From Warburgia ugandensis (lineage: Eukaryota > Streptophyta > Magnoliopsida > Canellales > Canellaceae), in contig CP141133.1 of assembly GCA_035236585.1 (NCBI GenBank), positions 45,463,729 to 45,527,728 on the forward strand: DNA of 64,000 nt. Direction: 5' to 3'. The notes below the pieces were generated by a model that had not been told where the DNA came from, searched no databases, and worked only from the letters and a program-made list of their open reading frames with translations. Below, piece after piece: positions 13,394-26,484 of this stretch. The translations under genes were made by a program, and so were the position numbers. How positions within the stretch are numbered: the first letter of the stretch is position 1; every line of letters begins with the position of its first letter.

Positions 13394-15179
13394 CACCCCA
13401 AATTTTCCCACAAAATTTCTAGGATTTCCCAAAGTCTCCCTAGCCAACTCCCTTTCTCCTTCCCTTTTCTTCTACCCTCTCTTTTCCTCCCTCTTTCCCT
13501 CTCCTTTTCTTTTTCTCTCTCCCCTTTGCACTTTTAGTCGTGTGGTGCATTGGCAGAAGCACGTGACTCTGCAATGCCCAGACAACTGAAAAGCACATCC
13601 CTAACGTGCCTTCCATGCATCGGTTGACCCGACAACCCCTTTCCCTTCCTACTATCATTCTCCCTCGATCTCCTCTGACATACCATCCTCAGCTTTGAAA
13701 AACCATTTTTCCTCTTTCCCTTTCATTCCGCTCTTCCGCAGTTCCTTCCCTGATCATTTTCCCCCTTCCAACAATAGCCTTTGGCGACTATATCACTAGT
13801 GAGCACAGACAGTGGTCTGCACCCATTGGAATCTAGCCCAAATCTCTTCGACTTATCTCATCCAGCCAAGATCAAGTAGGCCATCACTCTCCCTCTCCAT
13901 TTCCCTTTATCTATGGTAGTTTGGTAGGATTTCCCCCGCCACAGATCTATCAAAAAGATAGATCTGGTGGCACTGGTTGAGACCCACAGCAAAGACAGCT
14001 CAGATGGAAGACCTAAGCCATTAGATGGAATTGTGGGACCTTAAAACCCTAAAATAGGTTTTAAAAAAAAAGAAAAAGAAAAAATTTCCATGCATCCTAG
14101 GCATTGATCTGGAGATGGGTGATTTGATGGTCTAGATTAGACTATGTCACTAATCTCTGGAGTTGGTGACCAAGACACAACTGGGAACTTAACAAGGAAA
14201 TGCAATCTACGGGCATGTCCTCGAGCGCACACTGCACGTGTGCTTCTATCACAAAGCTCACAATGTCTTGGTGATGAAAACGCACCCCTGGTGCATTCTA
14301 GCGTCCAAGATGAACTAAAGTGTTATGGAATGATCATTCCACTCTAGTGCATGCTAGTGACAATGTCATGACACATCTCAGATCCAAAATTTAATTTGGA
14401 TCGTTAAATTTATCAAAAACTTAGAAATTCAATTGAAAACTTAATAAAACTCTAAATTTAGATCTGAAACATCCATTAGAATTGTATTGACAAGTGTAAT
14501 CTAATGAAAGGATAAAAATTATAAATTGAAGGTTGTTTAGGTTGATTAAAAGCCAAAAATCATGTAAAATTTTTAAATTAACTAGATTAAAGATGATCAG
14601 ATGATTTAAAATGATTGAATAAGTGATATAGTGATGAGATAAAACAAATCAGCTAGTCAGATCTTCCATTTAAGCTATGAATAATGATCTGAACCATTGA
14701 TTGAAATCAAAACCCTAGATCTAAAAGATCAAGATTAGATCTAACTGTTAGATCAATGTAGAAACTTTAGATATGCCATAAGATCATTGAAAGTGTTACA
14801 TACATCAGACTTAGTTATAGATTGGATAATTAGACTTAATCACTAGTCGGATTCAGCATAGTATGAAATAATTGGGAAGTAACTCAGAAAATAATAAAAA
14901 ACACAAGCTCTGACTGATCTAAAGTCAATTTACATTTCATATTTTCAGCTTTATGGTGGAATGGAATTAATGTTAGTAAGGGCCTTATAAGAACCCCTAT
15001 AAAATAAGGACTAAATTTCATCACCAGATCCTTGGCCCACCTAGGAATCAATTTGCATCCTTGTATGTTGCGATCCCAATCCTTTAACATTAAAATCAAG
15101 TAGAAAGAGAGTTAGGGTATTGAGCTCATAGGACCCTTTTAGAATGATGCGATCTATTGTCACTTTAGTGGCTTCTAAG

Positions 15180-15986
15180 TAGGACTGACAATTTGGGTTG
15201 GGGGGTCGTGTTTGTGTCGTGTCGAGACCGATACATTACAGTATATGGTTGAGACGAACATGACCCACTTAATAATCATGTCAATAACCCGTGACTCGAA
15301 CACAACACAATTATTAAACTAGTTGACACGACACAACTCGTGTAACACGATAAAATGAGGCAGTTGGTTTTTCAAAAACCATAAAAATATAGGATGATTT
15401 TTGAAAACCTATATTAATGGTTTTCAAAAGTCATAAAAATATAGGACAGTTTTTGAAAACTCATCCTATATTGAAGGTTTTTAAAAAATCGTAATAATAT
15501 AGGACAGGTTTTCAAAAACCATCCTATATTAGTAATATGGGATGGTTTTTGAAAATCCATCCTATATTTTTAAGGTTTTAAAAAACCCATAAGAATATAG
15601 GACCAGTTTTCAAAAACTGTCCTATATGATGGTTTTTCAAAACTCATCCTATATTGATGGTTTTCTAAAAAACTGTAAAAATATAGGACAGATTTTCAAA
15701 AACTGTCCTATATTACTAATTGAGGACGATTTTTGAAAACCCGTCCTATATTACTTTAATAGGTTGCGGGTCAAACGGGTTAACATGACGAATTAATAGG
15801 TGGCGTGTCAAACAGGTCAATACAACGGGTCAACATTGATTGACCCAAACACGACACAATTTTTGGCGTGTCATTTTCGGGTTGACCCAAAAATGACACA
15901 TACACGATAAGGCTCAACCCTAACCCGCTGAATCCATGTCAGGTTCGCGTTGTGTTATCGTGTTGTGTCATATTTTGTCACCCCTA
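15180..15986. mobile_element. hAT-like non-autonomous DNA transposon
   Basis: 807 bp starting TAGGACTGACAA and ending with the reverse complement of TAGGGGTGACAA, so the ends form ~12-bp terminal inverted repeats. It is flanked by CTTCTAAG (15172-15179) and CTTCTGAG (15987-15994), an 8-bp duplication with one mismatch, as expected for hAT elements. Removing the insert and one duplication restores the host sequence found at 13127-13145 in unit 1. No transposase is encoded. The interior carries CGTGTCGTGTC-type subterminal repeats and the inverted units annotated separately. Confidence 0.85.
15355..15760. repeat. alternating inverted minisatellite inside the hAT-like element
   Basis: About eight alternating copies of TATAGGACAGTTTTTGAAAAC and its reverse complement. 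One pair (TATAGGACAG at 15682-15691 and CTGTCCTATA at 15703-15712) is a perfect 10-bp stem with an 11-nt loop. The whole block could fold into several hairpins or one long duplex. Confidence 0.85.
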
Positions 15987-16170
15987 CTTCTGAGCACTAT
16001 GGTTATAGTGAGTGTCTTAAAATCCAAGTGATTTTTCCATAACTTATGTTGATGTTAGTTGAGGTCTAAACACCTCTTAACACTAGGATTTTATTAACCA
16101 CTTTAGAGAAAAATCAAATTGATAAGCAGGAGTCAAATATAGAAATAAGGAGGAATTGTCTAAGAAGTTG

Positions 16171-17522
16171 TCAATTAATTAATGAAAGTGGAATAAAATG
16201 TAAAATTAAAAAAAAAAAGAAAAAAAAAGGCTACAAATAAACCCTAAAATTTCCCACAAAATTTCTAGGATTTCCTAAAGTCTCCCCAACCAACTCCCTT
16301 TCTCTTTCCCTTTTCTCCTACTATCTCTTTTCCTCTCTCTTTCCCTCTCCTTTTCTTTTTCTCTCTCCCCATTTTCCCTTTCAGTTGTGTGGCGCATTGG
16401 CAGAAGCATGCAACATCGCAACAGTTGGACAACTGATGATCATGTCTCCACATGTGCCCTCCATGCACTGTCTGATCTGACAACCCTTTCCCTTCTAGCT
16501 ATCTTTCTCCCTCAACCTCCTCTGACATACCATCCTCGGCTCTAGAAAACCATTTTTCCTCTTTCCCTTTCATTCCCCTCTTTCGCAGGTCCCTCCTTGA
16601 TCATTTTTCCCCTTCCAACAATAGCCTTTGGCGATTGAATCACCAGTGAGCACAAACACTGGTCTACACCCACTAAAATCCAACCCAAATGTCTTCAACT
16701 TGTCTCCTTCGGCCAATATCAGGTAGGCCATTACTCTCCCTCTCCATTTCCTTTTATCTATGGCAGCCCAGCGGGGTTTCCCCAGCCTGAGATCTGTTGA
16801 AAAGACAAAACTAGCAGCACGAGTTGAGACCCACACCAAATATAGCTTAGATGGAAGCTCTAAGCTGCCAAGTGGAATTGTGGGACTGCAAAAACCCTAA
16901 AATAGGTAAAAATAATAAAATTTCAATGCATCCTAGGCTTTGATATGAAGATGGGTGATTTGATGGTCTAGATTGAACTATGTCATCGATCCCTAGACTT
17001 TAGCGGCCAAGACACAACTGGGCAACATGGAAATGTAGTCTATGGGCATGTCCCCATGCGTGCACTTCACGTGCGATGCGGTTGCAAAGCACGTAGTGTC
17101 TTGGTGATGAAAATGCACCCCCGGTGTGTTTTGGAGTCCACACCAAAGCATTTTGGAATGAGTGTTCCTCTCTAATGCGTCCTAGTGACAGTGTCATGAT
17201 AGGTCATAGATCTAGAATTTAATTTGCATTGCTTAATTTATCAATAAATTAGAAATACAATTTAGACATTAATAAAACTCCAAATTTAGATATGAAACAA
17301 CCATTGGAATTGTATTGACAAGTAGAATCTAATGAAATGATAAAAGTTAGAAATTGAAGACTGTTTAGGTTCATTAAAATCCAAAAATCATGCAAATGTT
17401 TTAGATTAACTGGATTAAAGATGATTTGAAATGATTGAATAAGTGATATAGTGATGAGATAAAACAAATCAACTAGTCTGATCTTCCATTTAAGTGATGA
17501 ATCATGATTTGGACTATTGATT
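16171..17522 (+). repeat. tandem LTR unit 3, truncated
   Basis: Third copy of the unit, cut in the middle at ...GACTATTGATTGA where the RT reading frame begins. The cut lies about 650 bp before the end of a full unit, so the join to pol is a deletion junction. Confidence 0.8.
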
Positions 17523-19707
17523 GAAAAAGGATAAATCGATGTAATTATACATTGACTACAGAATGCTAAATAATGTTACTATGAGGAATAAGTACCCTCT
17601 TATGCACTGATTTCTTTGATCAACAATAATCCACTGTCATCAATTGTGAGTCAGAAATGAAAAATAACATTCAGAACTCATTATAAGCAAAAAGAAATCT
17701 TACTTATACCATTTGGACAAATGAAATTCATGAATTCGATGAAGTTGAGTTTTCTTACATAAATTTATGATTCTATTCATTGATGACAAATGGATTTATT
17801 CTACTAGTATCAAAGAACATCATGTACACTTAGAGGTTGTGCTAAACTCTCTCAGAACTTGTAAGTTGTTTGCCAAATTTAGTAAGTGTGAATTCTGGAG
17901 AGAGAGTCAATTTCTTGGATCTTATAATTTCTAAGGATAATATTGAGGTTGACCCAATAAAAATAGAGATAGTGATGAATTGAGAAATGATTAAGATAGT
18001 TATATAGATTCATAGCTTCCCTTGGGCTTACATAATACTATTAAATAGTATAACCCTACCTTTGATTGCACTGACTAGAAAAAGTATACAGTTAATTTGA
18101 GTTGTTAACTGAGAGTCTAAGAATTTAAGAAGAGACTGACTACAACATCAATTTTGACTCTTCCATCAAGAATAGAAGTTATAAGATTTACTGTAATGCT
18201 TGAAATAATGGCTTAGAAAGTATACTGATACAACATGGAAAAGTCATTGGGTATGCTTCACAATAATTAAAGAAGCATGAAGTAAATTTCCCAGTAAGCA
18301 ACCTAAAACTTGTGACAATAGTGTTACAAATACAATGAAAAAGTAAATGACATCACCAATCACAAGAGCTTCAAGTATAAACCAACATGATTATAAGATA
18401 ACAAAGGTGGATAGAGTACATAAAAGACTACGATTTCACTATCCAAAATCATCTCTGGAAGGTGAAAGTAGTTATTGATACATTGAATAGAAAGTCGAGT
18501 GCTATGATATCAAAAATCACCATTAAATCTATGGAGGATTGAATAATGACTCAAGGAGATGATTGTAATAACACAGGAATTATGGAAAAGAATGGTTTTT
18601 GCAAAGGTCCAAATAGACTAATGGTTCCATCAAATGAAAATTTGAGGAAAGAATTATTAAGAAAACCATCAGTCAATATTTTATCCACCGCAAAGGTACA
18701 AAGATGTACGAAGACTCGAAAAAGAACTTTTAGTGAGAAGGAATGAAAAGAAATATGAGTAATCTTGTAGTCAAATGATTGACTTGTCATACATCAAAGA
18801 CCTGTAGGAATGTTATACACACACAAAATTCTTAAATAGAAGTGGGACCATATCACTATAAAATTCATAGTAAGACAAGTGATGGTCATTTGGTTGATAG
18901 ATTGATGAAGTCGGCACATTTCCTTACAAATAGACACAATCAATCAGTCAATGAGTATTAACCAAACTATATTTGAAGGAAATTGTAAGACTTCATGAAG
19001 TACCATTATCTATTATCTCAAATACAGATGGAAGATTTACTTCAGATATTGGAAGATCGTACAAAGAACATTAGTTATGTCACTTAGATTCATTACAACA
19101 TTTCACCCATAGATAGATATTCAAAGAACTATCCATACCTTGAAAGATATGTTAAAGAAAATATGTATTAGAAAGGACTTGGGATTAACAATAGAATTCA
19201 TGCATAATAATAGTTTTCATGCAAATGTCAGGATGAAAACATATGAAACATTATAATAACCTTATTGATTACTAATTGGTTACAGTGAGAAGTAAAGTTG
19301 ATGACACCAATCAAAGGAATTATGAGTTTTGAAAAAATGGAAAACTCAGCGTTAGATTTATTAATCCTTTTGAAATTTTTAGAAAGTATTGGGTTAGTGG
19401 TTTATGAATTAGCTTTGTTACCAAATTTAGGTGAAGTACAAAATGTATTTTATGTTGGAATATGGTGGAAGTATATACCAGACTCTACTCATGTACTTTA
19501 GTAAATGTTAGATAAACAGAAAATATAATTTTGCCTTTGAGGAAAAAGGTAATATGAGTTATAAATCAAAATGGAATAGAAATTTTGACCAAAAATATTA
19601 CCTTAGTGGCAATATCAATCAATGGAACAAGCCACACAGAAAACTATGAATGAAAGGATGAAAACTCATATTGAGTTGTTGGTAAACTTGGAGGACGAAA
19701 TTTTTAT
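17523..19707 (+). pseudogene. decayed Tekay-type pol: RT, RNase H, integrase
   Basis: Broken frames carry the order of a Ty3/gypsy pol. RT starts at the KKD.S..L.IDYR.LN segment (about 17523-17600), and the active-site box reads FIDDK (about 17775-17800) where the family has F-(V/I)-D-D-I. The segment FAKFSKCEF..SQFLG follows (17870-17930). Integrase remnants include KSAHFL..R.N at about 18910-18945. The C-terminal VG.VVYELALLP..VQNVF segment lies near 19385-19500, where the family has VAYRLALPP..VHNVFHVS. There are dozens of stops and frameshifts. Gag, protease and the first part of RT are missing. Confidence 0.8.
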
Positions 19708-19720
19708 AAGGGGGGAAGAA
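19708..19720 (+). other. polypurine tract
   Basis: AAGGGGGGAAGAA directly before the 3' LTR start TGTAATAACCCC, preceded by GGAGGACGAAATTTTTAT, a context usual for Tekay elements. Confidence 0.85.
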
Positions 19721-20143
19721 TGTAATAACCCCAATTTTTATAAATATTTTTGATGGATGGAAAGTGGGAATTGAAAATTTTGAAAACGGAACTAGAATTT
19801 GAAATTTTAAGAAATTCAACTTTTTATAGAAATGGAATCAGAAGTTGAAACATAGATATTTGAAATATACTCAAAAAATTGAGTCCAACAACTATATGTA
19901 GGCTATTGAAGTTTGAATGAAAATTTTTATATTTTTCTTGATTTTTGGGATTTAATTTTACTCAAAATCATAAAATGATAATTTTACTTTTTTGGTGCAC
20001 AAAAGCTAGGTGAGATGTGAGTTAGCTGGCATAAGGAATCTGAAATTATGAAAGTGAAAATAATGGAGAATCTACTTTCAATTAATTAATGAAAGTGGAA
20101 TAAAATGTTAAATTAATTAATTAAAATAATAAAAAAATTAGGT

Positions 20144-20150
20144 TATAAAT
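20144..20150 (+). promoter_or_regulatory. LTR TATA box, 3' LTR
   Basis: TATAAAT followed by the AAAGTCTCCCCAGCCAACT leader motif. Confidence 0.55.
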
Positions 20151-21098
20151 ACACCTTAAATTTTCCCATGAAATTTTCAGGATTTTCCAAAGTCTCCCCA
20201 GCCAACTCCCTTTCTCCTTCCATTTCCTCTCTCTTTCCCTCCCTTTCCTCTCTCTTTCCCTCTCCTTTTCTTTTTCGTCTCTCTCTCTCTCTCTCTCTCT
20301 CTCACCCCTTTTGGCTGTGTGGCATGTTAGTAGAAATGCAAGACACCACAATGTTTGGACAACTAATGAGCATGTCCCCATATATGCCCTCCACGTACTG
20401 TCTGACCCAACAGCCCCTCTCGTCTTCTGACTACCTTTCTCTCCCTATCTCCCTTGACATACCATCCCTGGATCTAGATGTAATAACCCTAATTTTTGTA
20501 ATTGATTGAGAAAATCAATAAAGTTTGAGTTTCAGATATTTTGGGCTGAAATATTAGGGTTATTTAGAATATAATTTTATAAAAGTATAATCAAATCATA
20601 AGACATGTAAAATTGAAATTAAACTTAGCAAACCCTTTAAAATGACTGTAAGCACGACAAATTCTAAATTCGGATGAGAAATCCTTAAGTTTCTTCATTT
20701 CTTGGACAAAAAGGGGTAAAATAGTAATTTTACCCAAAAACTCAAAATCTCCCAAAAATCAAAATATGAGACATCAAAATTTAGAATGTACTAAGAAATA
20801 CGAATACAATGCCACTAAGTACACTCAAATCCGAGATCATGGGAATAAAACCCAAAATTTTATGCATAAATGGCAAAATGGTCTTTTTACACCATGTGGG
20901 GCCCACATGGGTCCCACAAGGGACCAAAAAACCAATCTTATCAGCAGTCCACGTGAAGTCATGGGTCAACAAACATCAGCTGGTCTTGGGGAAGAAAAAT
21001 GGGGCATGGGGAAGAAAAAAATGGAGCATGGAAGACTTTCATGCCATTTAATAATAAAAAATAAAATATTATAATCATGAAAAAAGACCCAAAATGCC

Positions 21099-21106
21099 TA
21101 TAAATA
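21099..21106 (+). promoter_or_regulatory. LTR TATA box, solo LTR
   Basis: TATAAATA, then CATAAAATCCCCACAAAATT, the same layout as the other LTRs. Confidence 0.6.
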
Positions 21107-22924
21107 CAACCCCAAAAATCCTCATAAAATCCCCACAAAATTTTCTTCACTCTCCCAGAAAAATTGGACCTAGATCCCTCCCCAAAAACCCAAAATTTCC
21201 AAGAGACATCTCTCTTTTCAATTTGTTTTTCTTTTTAGATTGGAACAATAGACCTAAAATCAATTAGTCACTCTGTTCCAGATCTAATTTGATCAATTCC
21301 ACCATCCAAAACTTCCCAACATATCTATTCTACAAAACCCCCAAAGAAATTTCAAGATCCAACGGTCCAAACAATAGAAATTTGCAAGAAAGGTGGATCT
21401 TAGGTCATATCTTCATCAACAAGGTATTTTTTTAAATTGGGCATATAACTGAGGTTTTTTCTCTAATCAGGTAGGTGAAAATACTTTCCATAGATGTTTA
21501 ATACTGTTTTATGTAATTTTTAGTTTACTGTAATTTATCTTAGGAATAAAAAGGTAAAAATAAAGTAAACACCAGAACCCTTAATTCTGGATGATAGAGT
21601 GCTCAGATGAAAATTTTGACTACACCAATCGATCCAGAAGGGTCCAAAACCCTTAGGGTAGAATTTTCACAAAGATCAAATACGTTTTGGGCCCTCAATT
21701 GAGAGAGGATTGATTGGATGATCTAGAATAGACTGTCTGATCTCCGGATCTAACGATGCCCAAGACGCACACATGACGCACCATCGGAAATGGCGCGTGC
21801 GCTGCGCGTGGGGTGTCATCCCAAGCGAGACGACTGCGTGTCCGTCAAATCCATGAGCGGACGAGCCCAGTGACAGCCCCGTTTACGGGCGCACGGACGA
21901 CGAGCGTTCCGCTCGTCCCGTCTGCGTCTGTGGACGCACCTCAAGGGCGCTTCCTCCATTCATCCCAGTGGACATGCCTAACGAACCGAACGCGTCCGCC
22001 CGATTTGGTTTTTCTCCCAAAAAATCTGGGATGTCCGTTCCTTGGGCCCAGATCAAATCTAGGCCCTAGGAAGGATGGTGAACTTCCAAATCCAATTCCG
22101 GAGTCATCTGAACTCCAAATTGAGATAAGAAAGAAGTTATGGAAAGCTTGAAACCTCTATTTTCTGATGAAATGATAAAATAGACATACTATTCAGTAAA
22201 AACTTTCTGTATTAAAGAAATAAGTTTCCAATTACCTAGATCTTCAAGATCTGAGATGATTAGATCTTAAAAATATATTTTAATAATGATATACTATTGA
22301 AATAAAGTGAGATCTATGGTTTAATTGGATATATATGAGATATATTAAGGGATCTATGCATTATGGTAGAAAAACTCTAAAAATACAAAGGGACCCACTT
22401 GATCAATGAGATCAAGTGTGATTAGATCCTTGGGATGGAAAGAATAAATGTTGATATGATGAAATCCAAGGAAATCATGGATGGATTATGACAAAAATAG
22501 ATCAATATGATCTTTGACCTTAATAAAAAAAATTCCCTAAATATAACTAATACCCTTAATCAAAGGGAAAAATCTAAGATCAAATGGTTGGATCATAAGT
22601 AAAGGTTTCTAAAAATGTTAATGTAATTAGTTTCATTTTATATAAAAGCATTTTAAATATGATTATGTTATAAAGCATGCTAGTATAACATTTAGACTTT
22701 AGCATGATATGTGATTTCATTGTTATCATAAGGTGCTAGATTTAATTATTTTAAGTACCTTACCTCATTATCATTAAATGTTAAATTATGTAGTTTTATG
22801 CTTTGAATTTATAATTCATTTATGGTTAAATGTTATTAGTAGATTTACTTGTTATGAGATAAAGAGCATAAAACATCAAAAATGTATTCTAATGAGAAAG
22901 TAGAGTTTCATTATACAAATAAGA

Positions 22925-23310
22925 ATGGAGTACTTTGGACTTAATTAGTAAGGGCTATAGTTAGTAGGACAATATAAGGATTATCAAGTCCTTGGCCCAA
23001 ATTAGGAAAAGAATAATAAACCCCATGAATGACATTATAAATATTCATGGACTTAATTAAAATCCATTAGAAAGAGTACTTAGGGTAAACATGCTTATAG
23101 GAACCTTATGAAAGGTTGAGCTATGGTCATTCTAGTGAATGATGAACATAGTGGTTAAGGGGGTTATCTAATAAAGCCTCGCTCTTCCCATACCTTCCGT
23201 TGAAGTTTGTGAGGTCTAAACGCCTCCTTACATGAGGATTGAAGTAACCACTTTGTGTTCACCCATTCAGCTAATAAGCCTTAGCCAATTGGAAATAAGA
23301 GGAGCAGTCT
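22925..23310 (+). repeat. shared LTR/leader module, copy 4
   Basis: Contains AATTAGTAAGGGC, TTGGCCCAAATTAGG, ATAAAGCCTCGCTCTTCCC, GAGGTCTAAACGCCTCC and TTACATGAGGATTG. It is the copy closest to the one in the Athila-like leader at 61125. Confidence 0.82.
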
Positions 23311-24790
23311 AGATTTAGGCTTGAATAAGCTACCTTCAACTAGCACATTAACTGGTTGAGTAATAATAATAAGAGCATAAAAGGATAGTAAATTACCTAA
23401 CCCTAATAAAAATAGTAAGTAAGATAAGGATGATCAAACAAGATCCATTAGATCTTGGATGATCAAGAACAAAAAGAATAAGAACACTATATTGTACTTA
23501 GTATGCATGTTTATTAGTATACTTGTTATAGTTCATTAGATTAGATAATCCAAAACCCTTGATCAAAGATGATTCAAGGAAGAAAACCAAGATCATCCTC
23601 CATAGGGATGATCCAATAACTGAACTTAGATTAAAGAAGAATTAGATGATAGAAGATCTAGGGCCTTGATCTTTATCAACATGTGTAGATTGTCAATCAA
23701 TGGATCTATGAAAGATCAAGATCAAGGAGATGGACATACAAAGACTTAGAGATAGAAAAATACTTAGATATGAATGATCTAAAGATCATTCTAAACATCA
23801 GATCTAGTGATCAATAGGATTGTTCATAGTTTATATATTGACAATATGTATGGATGTACAGATTACATACATCAGTCAGGATAATGGAAGATGGGGGAAA
23901 AGAGATCAATCCTTAAAGGTAGGAGGATTTGATGAATGCATACATGATTGTACTCATGATCTTATGTTGACAAGAGTAATGATAATACTTGTATTAAATC
24001 TTTTGAAAACCTTATGATCCAACCAAACACATATAAGATAGTTAAGCACTAAACTATAAGTGAATAGGGAACTAGGAAATATTTCAGCCCTAAGTAAACA
24101 GACATATGATCTGATATATATGAAATCTATTTTATATACAAGCTTGGAGGCTTGTGAGTTTGTTTTAATAGGCATAAGCCTAGGGGAATGCTATTGCTAG
24201 AGGAGTCATGAGGGTTTGGCCACCCGCTCCTTGAAATTTGATGATGTGATGATACCTTGCCCTAAGAGAGGCTAAAAGTCGGGTGATGGCAATTATGGGA
24301 AGGCCACCACTGTGAAAGTCTTGCCCCCCCATACGGGCAGTGACATAATATTTTCCACCGTGGTATCAGTGGTGAACAGGGTAGTTATCCGAGCGCACTA
24401 GTACGGATCGGACTGCAGCATAGCAACCTTTCTGATTATTTTGCACTATGATGCATATGAGAATAGGCATAGTGAAATGCCTTATGTTATAGCATAATGA
24501 AATGCTAGGTAATTGTATATTACCAATATTTCCCAAGAAGGGAAATTCCTAGTATAAGATTAGCTGTAATACTCAATTCTCAAAATGAAGAGAATTGATC
24601 AGCTTAGTTGGGAATGATATTTGACTACTTTTACAAATTTAACTGGTTTACCCATGAAGGGTATGTATGTATATAGATATACATAACTTACAAAGTAAAG
24701 AGTATGTTTAAGGATAATGAGATTATGAAGTATTAGAATTACCTTGTCAATTATTATGTTTCTTGAATCCCCTACCAAGCATTGCTTGCT

Positions 24791-24817
24791 GAGATATTGT
24801 ACTTGTTGCAATATCTC
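24791..24817 (+). other. LTR hairpin, copy 2
   Basis: GAGATATTG (24791-24799) pairs with CAATATCTC (24809-24817) around a 9-nt loop. It is preceded by CCCCTACCAAGCATTGCTTG. Confidence 0.75.
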
Positions 24818-26484
24818 AGATATAGGGAAGGAGAGTTAGGAGCTGAAGACTATAGAAGACTTGAAGAGAATAATCTTCAAGGTATACCCTTGAAGACATG
24901 TATTTTTCTTTGTTGAGAGTTTTATTGTATGGTGAGCTTGAGTTTTGGATTATGTAATTTGGGCAAGTATTGTACTAGATTTGGTTGTATTGTAAACCAC
25001 TAGATGGATCCTAGAATTTAATAAATGTATATTCCTTCAATGGAATTTTATTTTGTACACAAATTGTACTTATGTTATGTATGAAGTGGTGACTTGGGTT
25101 TTCAAAACAAGTTCTAAAGAAAAGAATTTCCACTGCTTTGTTTTGCGAAAAAATTTTACACTCTTAAGGGCCCTGCCTTTTAAAATACTTTACAAATCAT
25201 GTTTCAAAAACACGGGTCGTCACACTAGAAAACCATTTTCCCTCTTTTCCCTTTCATTCCCCGCTTCCCCAACCCCTTCCATGATTGTTTTCCCCCTTTC
25301 AGCAACAGCCTTTGGAGATTGAACCATGGTGAGCACAGACAGTGGTTTGCACCCTCTAAAATCTAGGCCAAATCTCTTCGGCTTGTCTCCTTTAGCCAAG
25401 ATCAGGTAGGCCATCACTCTCCCTCTCCATTTCCCTCTATCTATAGTAGTCCAATAAGGTTTCCCCAGTGAGGGGATATGTCGAAAAGACAGATCCATGG
25501 CATGAGTTGAGACCTACACCAAACATGGCTCAGATGGAAGATCTGAGTCATTAGATGGAATTGTGGGACCTCAAAACCCTAAAATAGGTAAAAGTAGTAA
25601 AATTTCCATGCATGCTAGGCATTGATCTAGAGAACGGTGATCCGAAGGTCCCGAACAAATTGTGTCACCAATCTCCAGAGTTCAATGACCAAGATGCATA
25701 TGGGAACTCAACACAGAAATGCAGCCTACAGGCTCATCCTCGTTCATGCTTTGCATAGGCAATGCAGTGGCAAAGCGACCATGACCCTAAACGTTCGGGT
25801 GATGGAAATGCAGCCCCAGTGCATTCTGGAGTCTAGGATATACCGGAGCATTCTAGAATGAGCATTCCACTCCAGTTTGTCCCAGTGACAACATCTTGAT
25901 GAGTTTTAGATCTAGAATTTAATCTTGACCATTAAATTTATCAGAAACTTAGACATTTAATTTAGAAGTCAATAAAACTCCAAATTTAGATCTAAAACAT
26001 CCATTGGAATTGTATTAACAAGTAGAATCTAATGAAAAGATAGAAATTAGAAATTGAAGACTGTTTAGGTTTTTCAAAAGACAAAAACCATGCAAATGTC
26101 TTAGATTAACTAGATCAAAGATGATCAGATGATCTGAAATGATTGAATAAGTGCTGAGATAAAACAAATCAACTGGTCATATCTTCCATTTAAGTAATGA
26201 ATCATGATTTGGACCATTAATTGAAATCAAAACCATAGATTTAAGTGATCAAGATTCGATTTAACTGTTAGATCAACATAGAAACTTTAGATATGTCATA
26301 AGAGACTTAAGGTATAAATACATCTAAGTTACATCTAAGTATAAATACGTCTGACTTATTTATAGATTGGACAATTAGACTTAATCAACCATTAGATTTA
26401 GCATAGTATGAAATAATTGGGAAGTAACTTAGAAAATAGTCAGAAAAACAAATGTAAAGTAAATTTGCATTGCATATTTTCAAC

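Larger units (their letters stand above)
13318..16170 (+). repeat. tandem LTR unit 2 (carries the hAT-like insert)
   Basis: Second copy of the unit, 2853 bp, or about 2.04 kb without the 807-bp insert and its 8-bp duplication. It begins at the same TCAATTAATTAATG base as unit 1 and ends with the same CTAAGAAGTTG junction, showing that units 2 and 3 arose by amplification of an existing junction. Confidence 0.85.
14950..16170 (+). repeat. shared LTR/leader module, copy 3 (split)
   Basis: Module in unit 2, interrupted at GTGGCTTCTAAG by the hAT-like element and resumed at 15995 with CACTATGG. Confidence 0.75.
10992..17522 (+). mobile_element. 5' LTR of the old Tekay-like element, rearranged
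   Basis: It begins TGTAATAACAAC and aligns with the 3' LTR start at 19721 for hundreds of bases. A normal LTR of this family would run about 4.6 kb through the U5 hairpin to ...GTCACA. Here the sequence jumps back after the shared module and repeats the TATA-leader-module segment two more times, the last copy cut short where pol begins at about 17523. The true 3' half of the LTR, the primer site, gag and protease are absent. Confidence 0.75.
20479..25224 (+). mobile_element. solo LTR, Tekay-like, plus orientation
   Basis: A 4746-bp LTR from TGTAATAACCCT to ...GGGTCGTCACA, flanked by CTAGA at 20474-20478 and 25225-25229. Tandem unit 3 preserves the empty site as GGCTCTAGAAAACC, which confirms both ends. 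It has TATAAATA at 21099-21106, a CpG-rich block at about 21760-21990, the module at about 22925-23310, a U5 block at 24190-24440 and the hairpin at 24791-24817. There is no internal region and no coding sequence. Confidence 0.92.

Noticed and set aside
15355..15760. Regularly spaced repeats that might suggest a CRISPR-like array
   Set aside because: Units are alternately inverted, degenerate and without unique spacers, and lie in a plant hAT-like element.
11354..17522. Satellite DNA array
   Set aside because: Only two full and one partial copies, each made of recognisable LTR parts and bounded by the LTR start and pol of one element.
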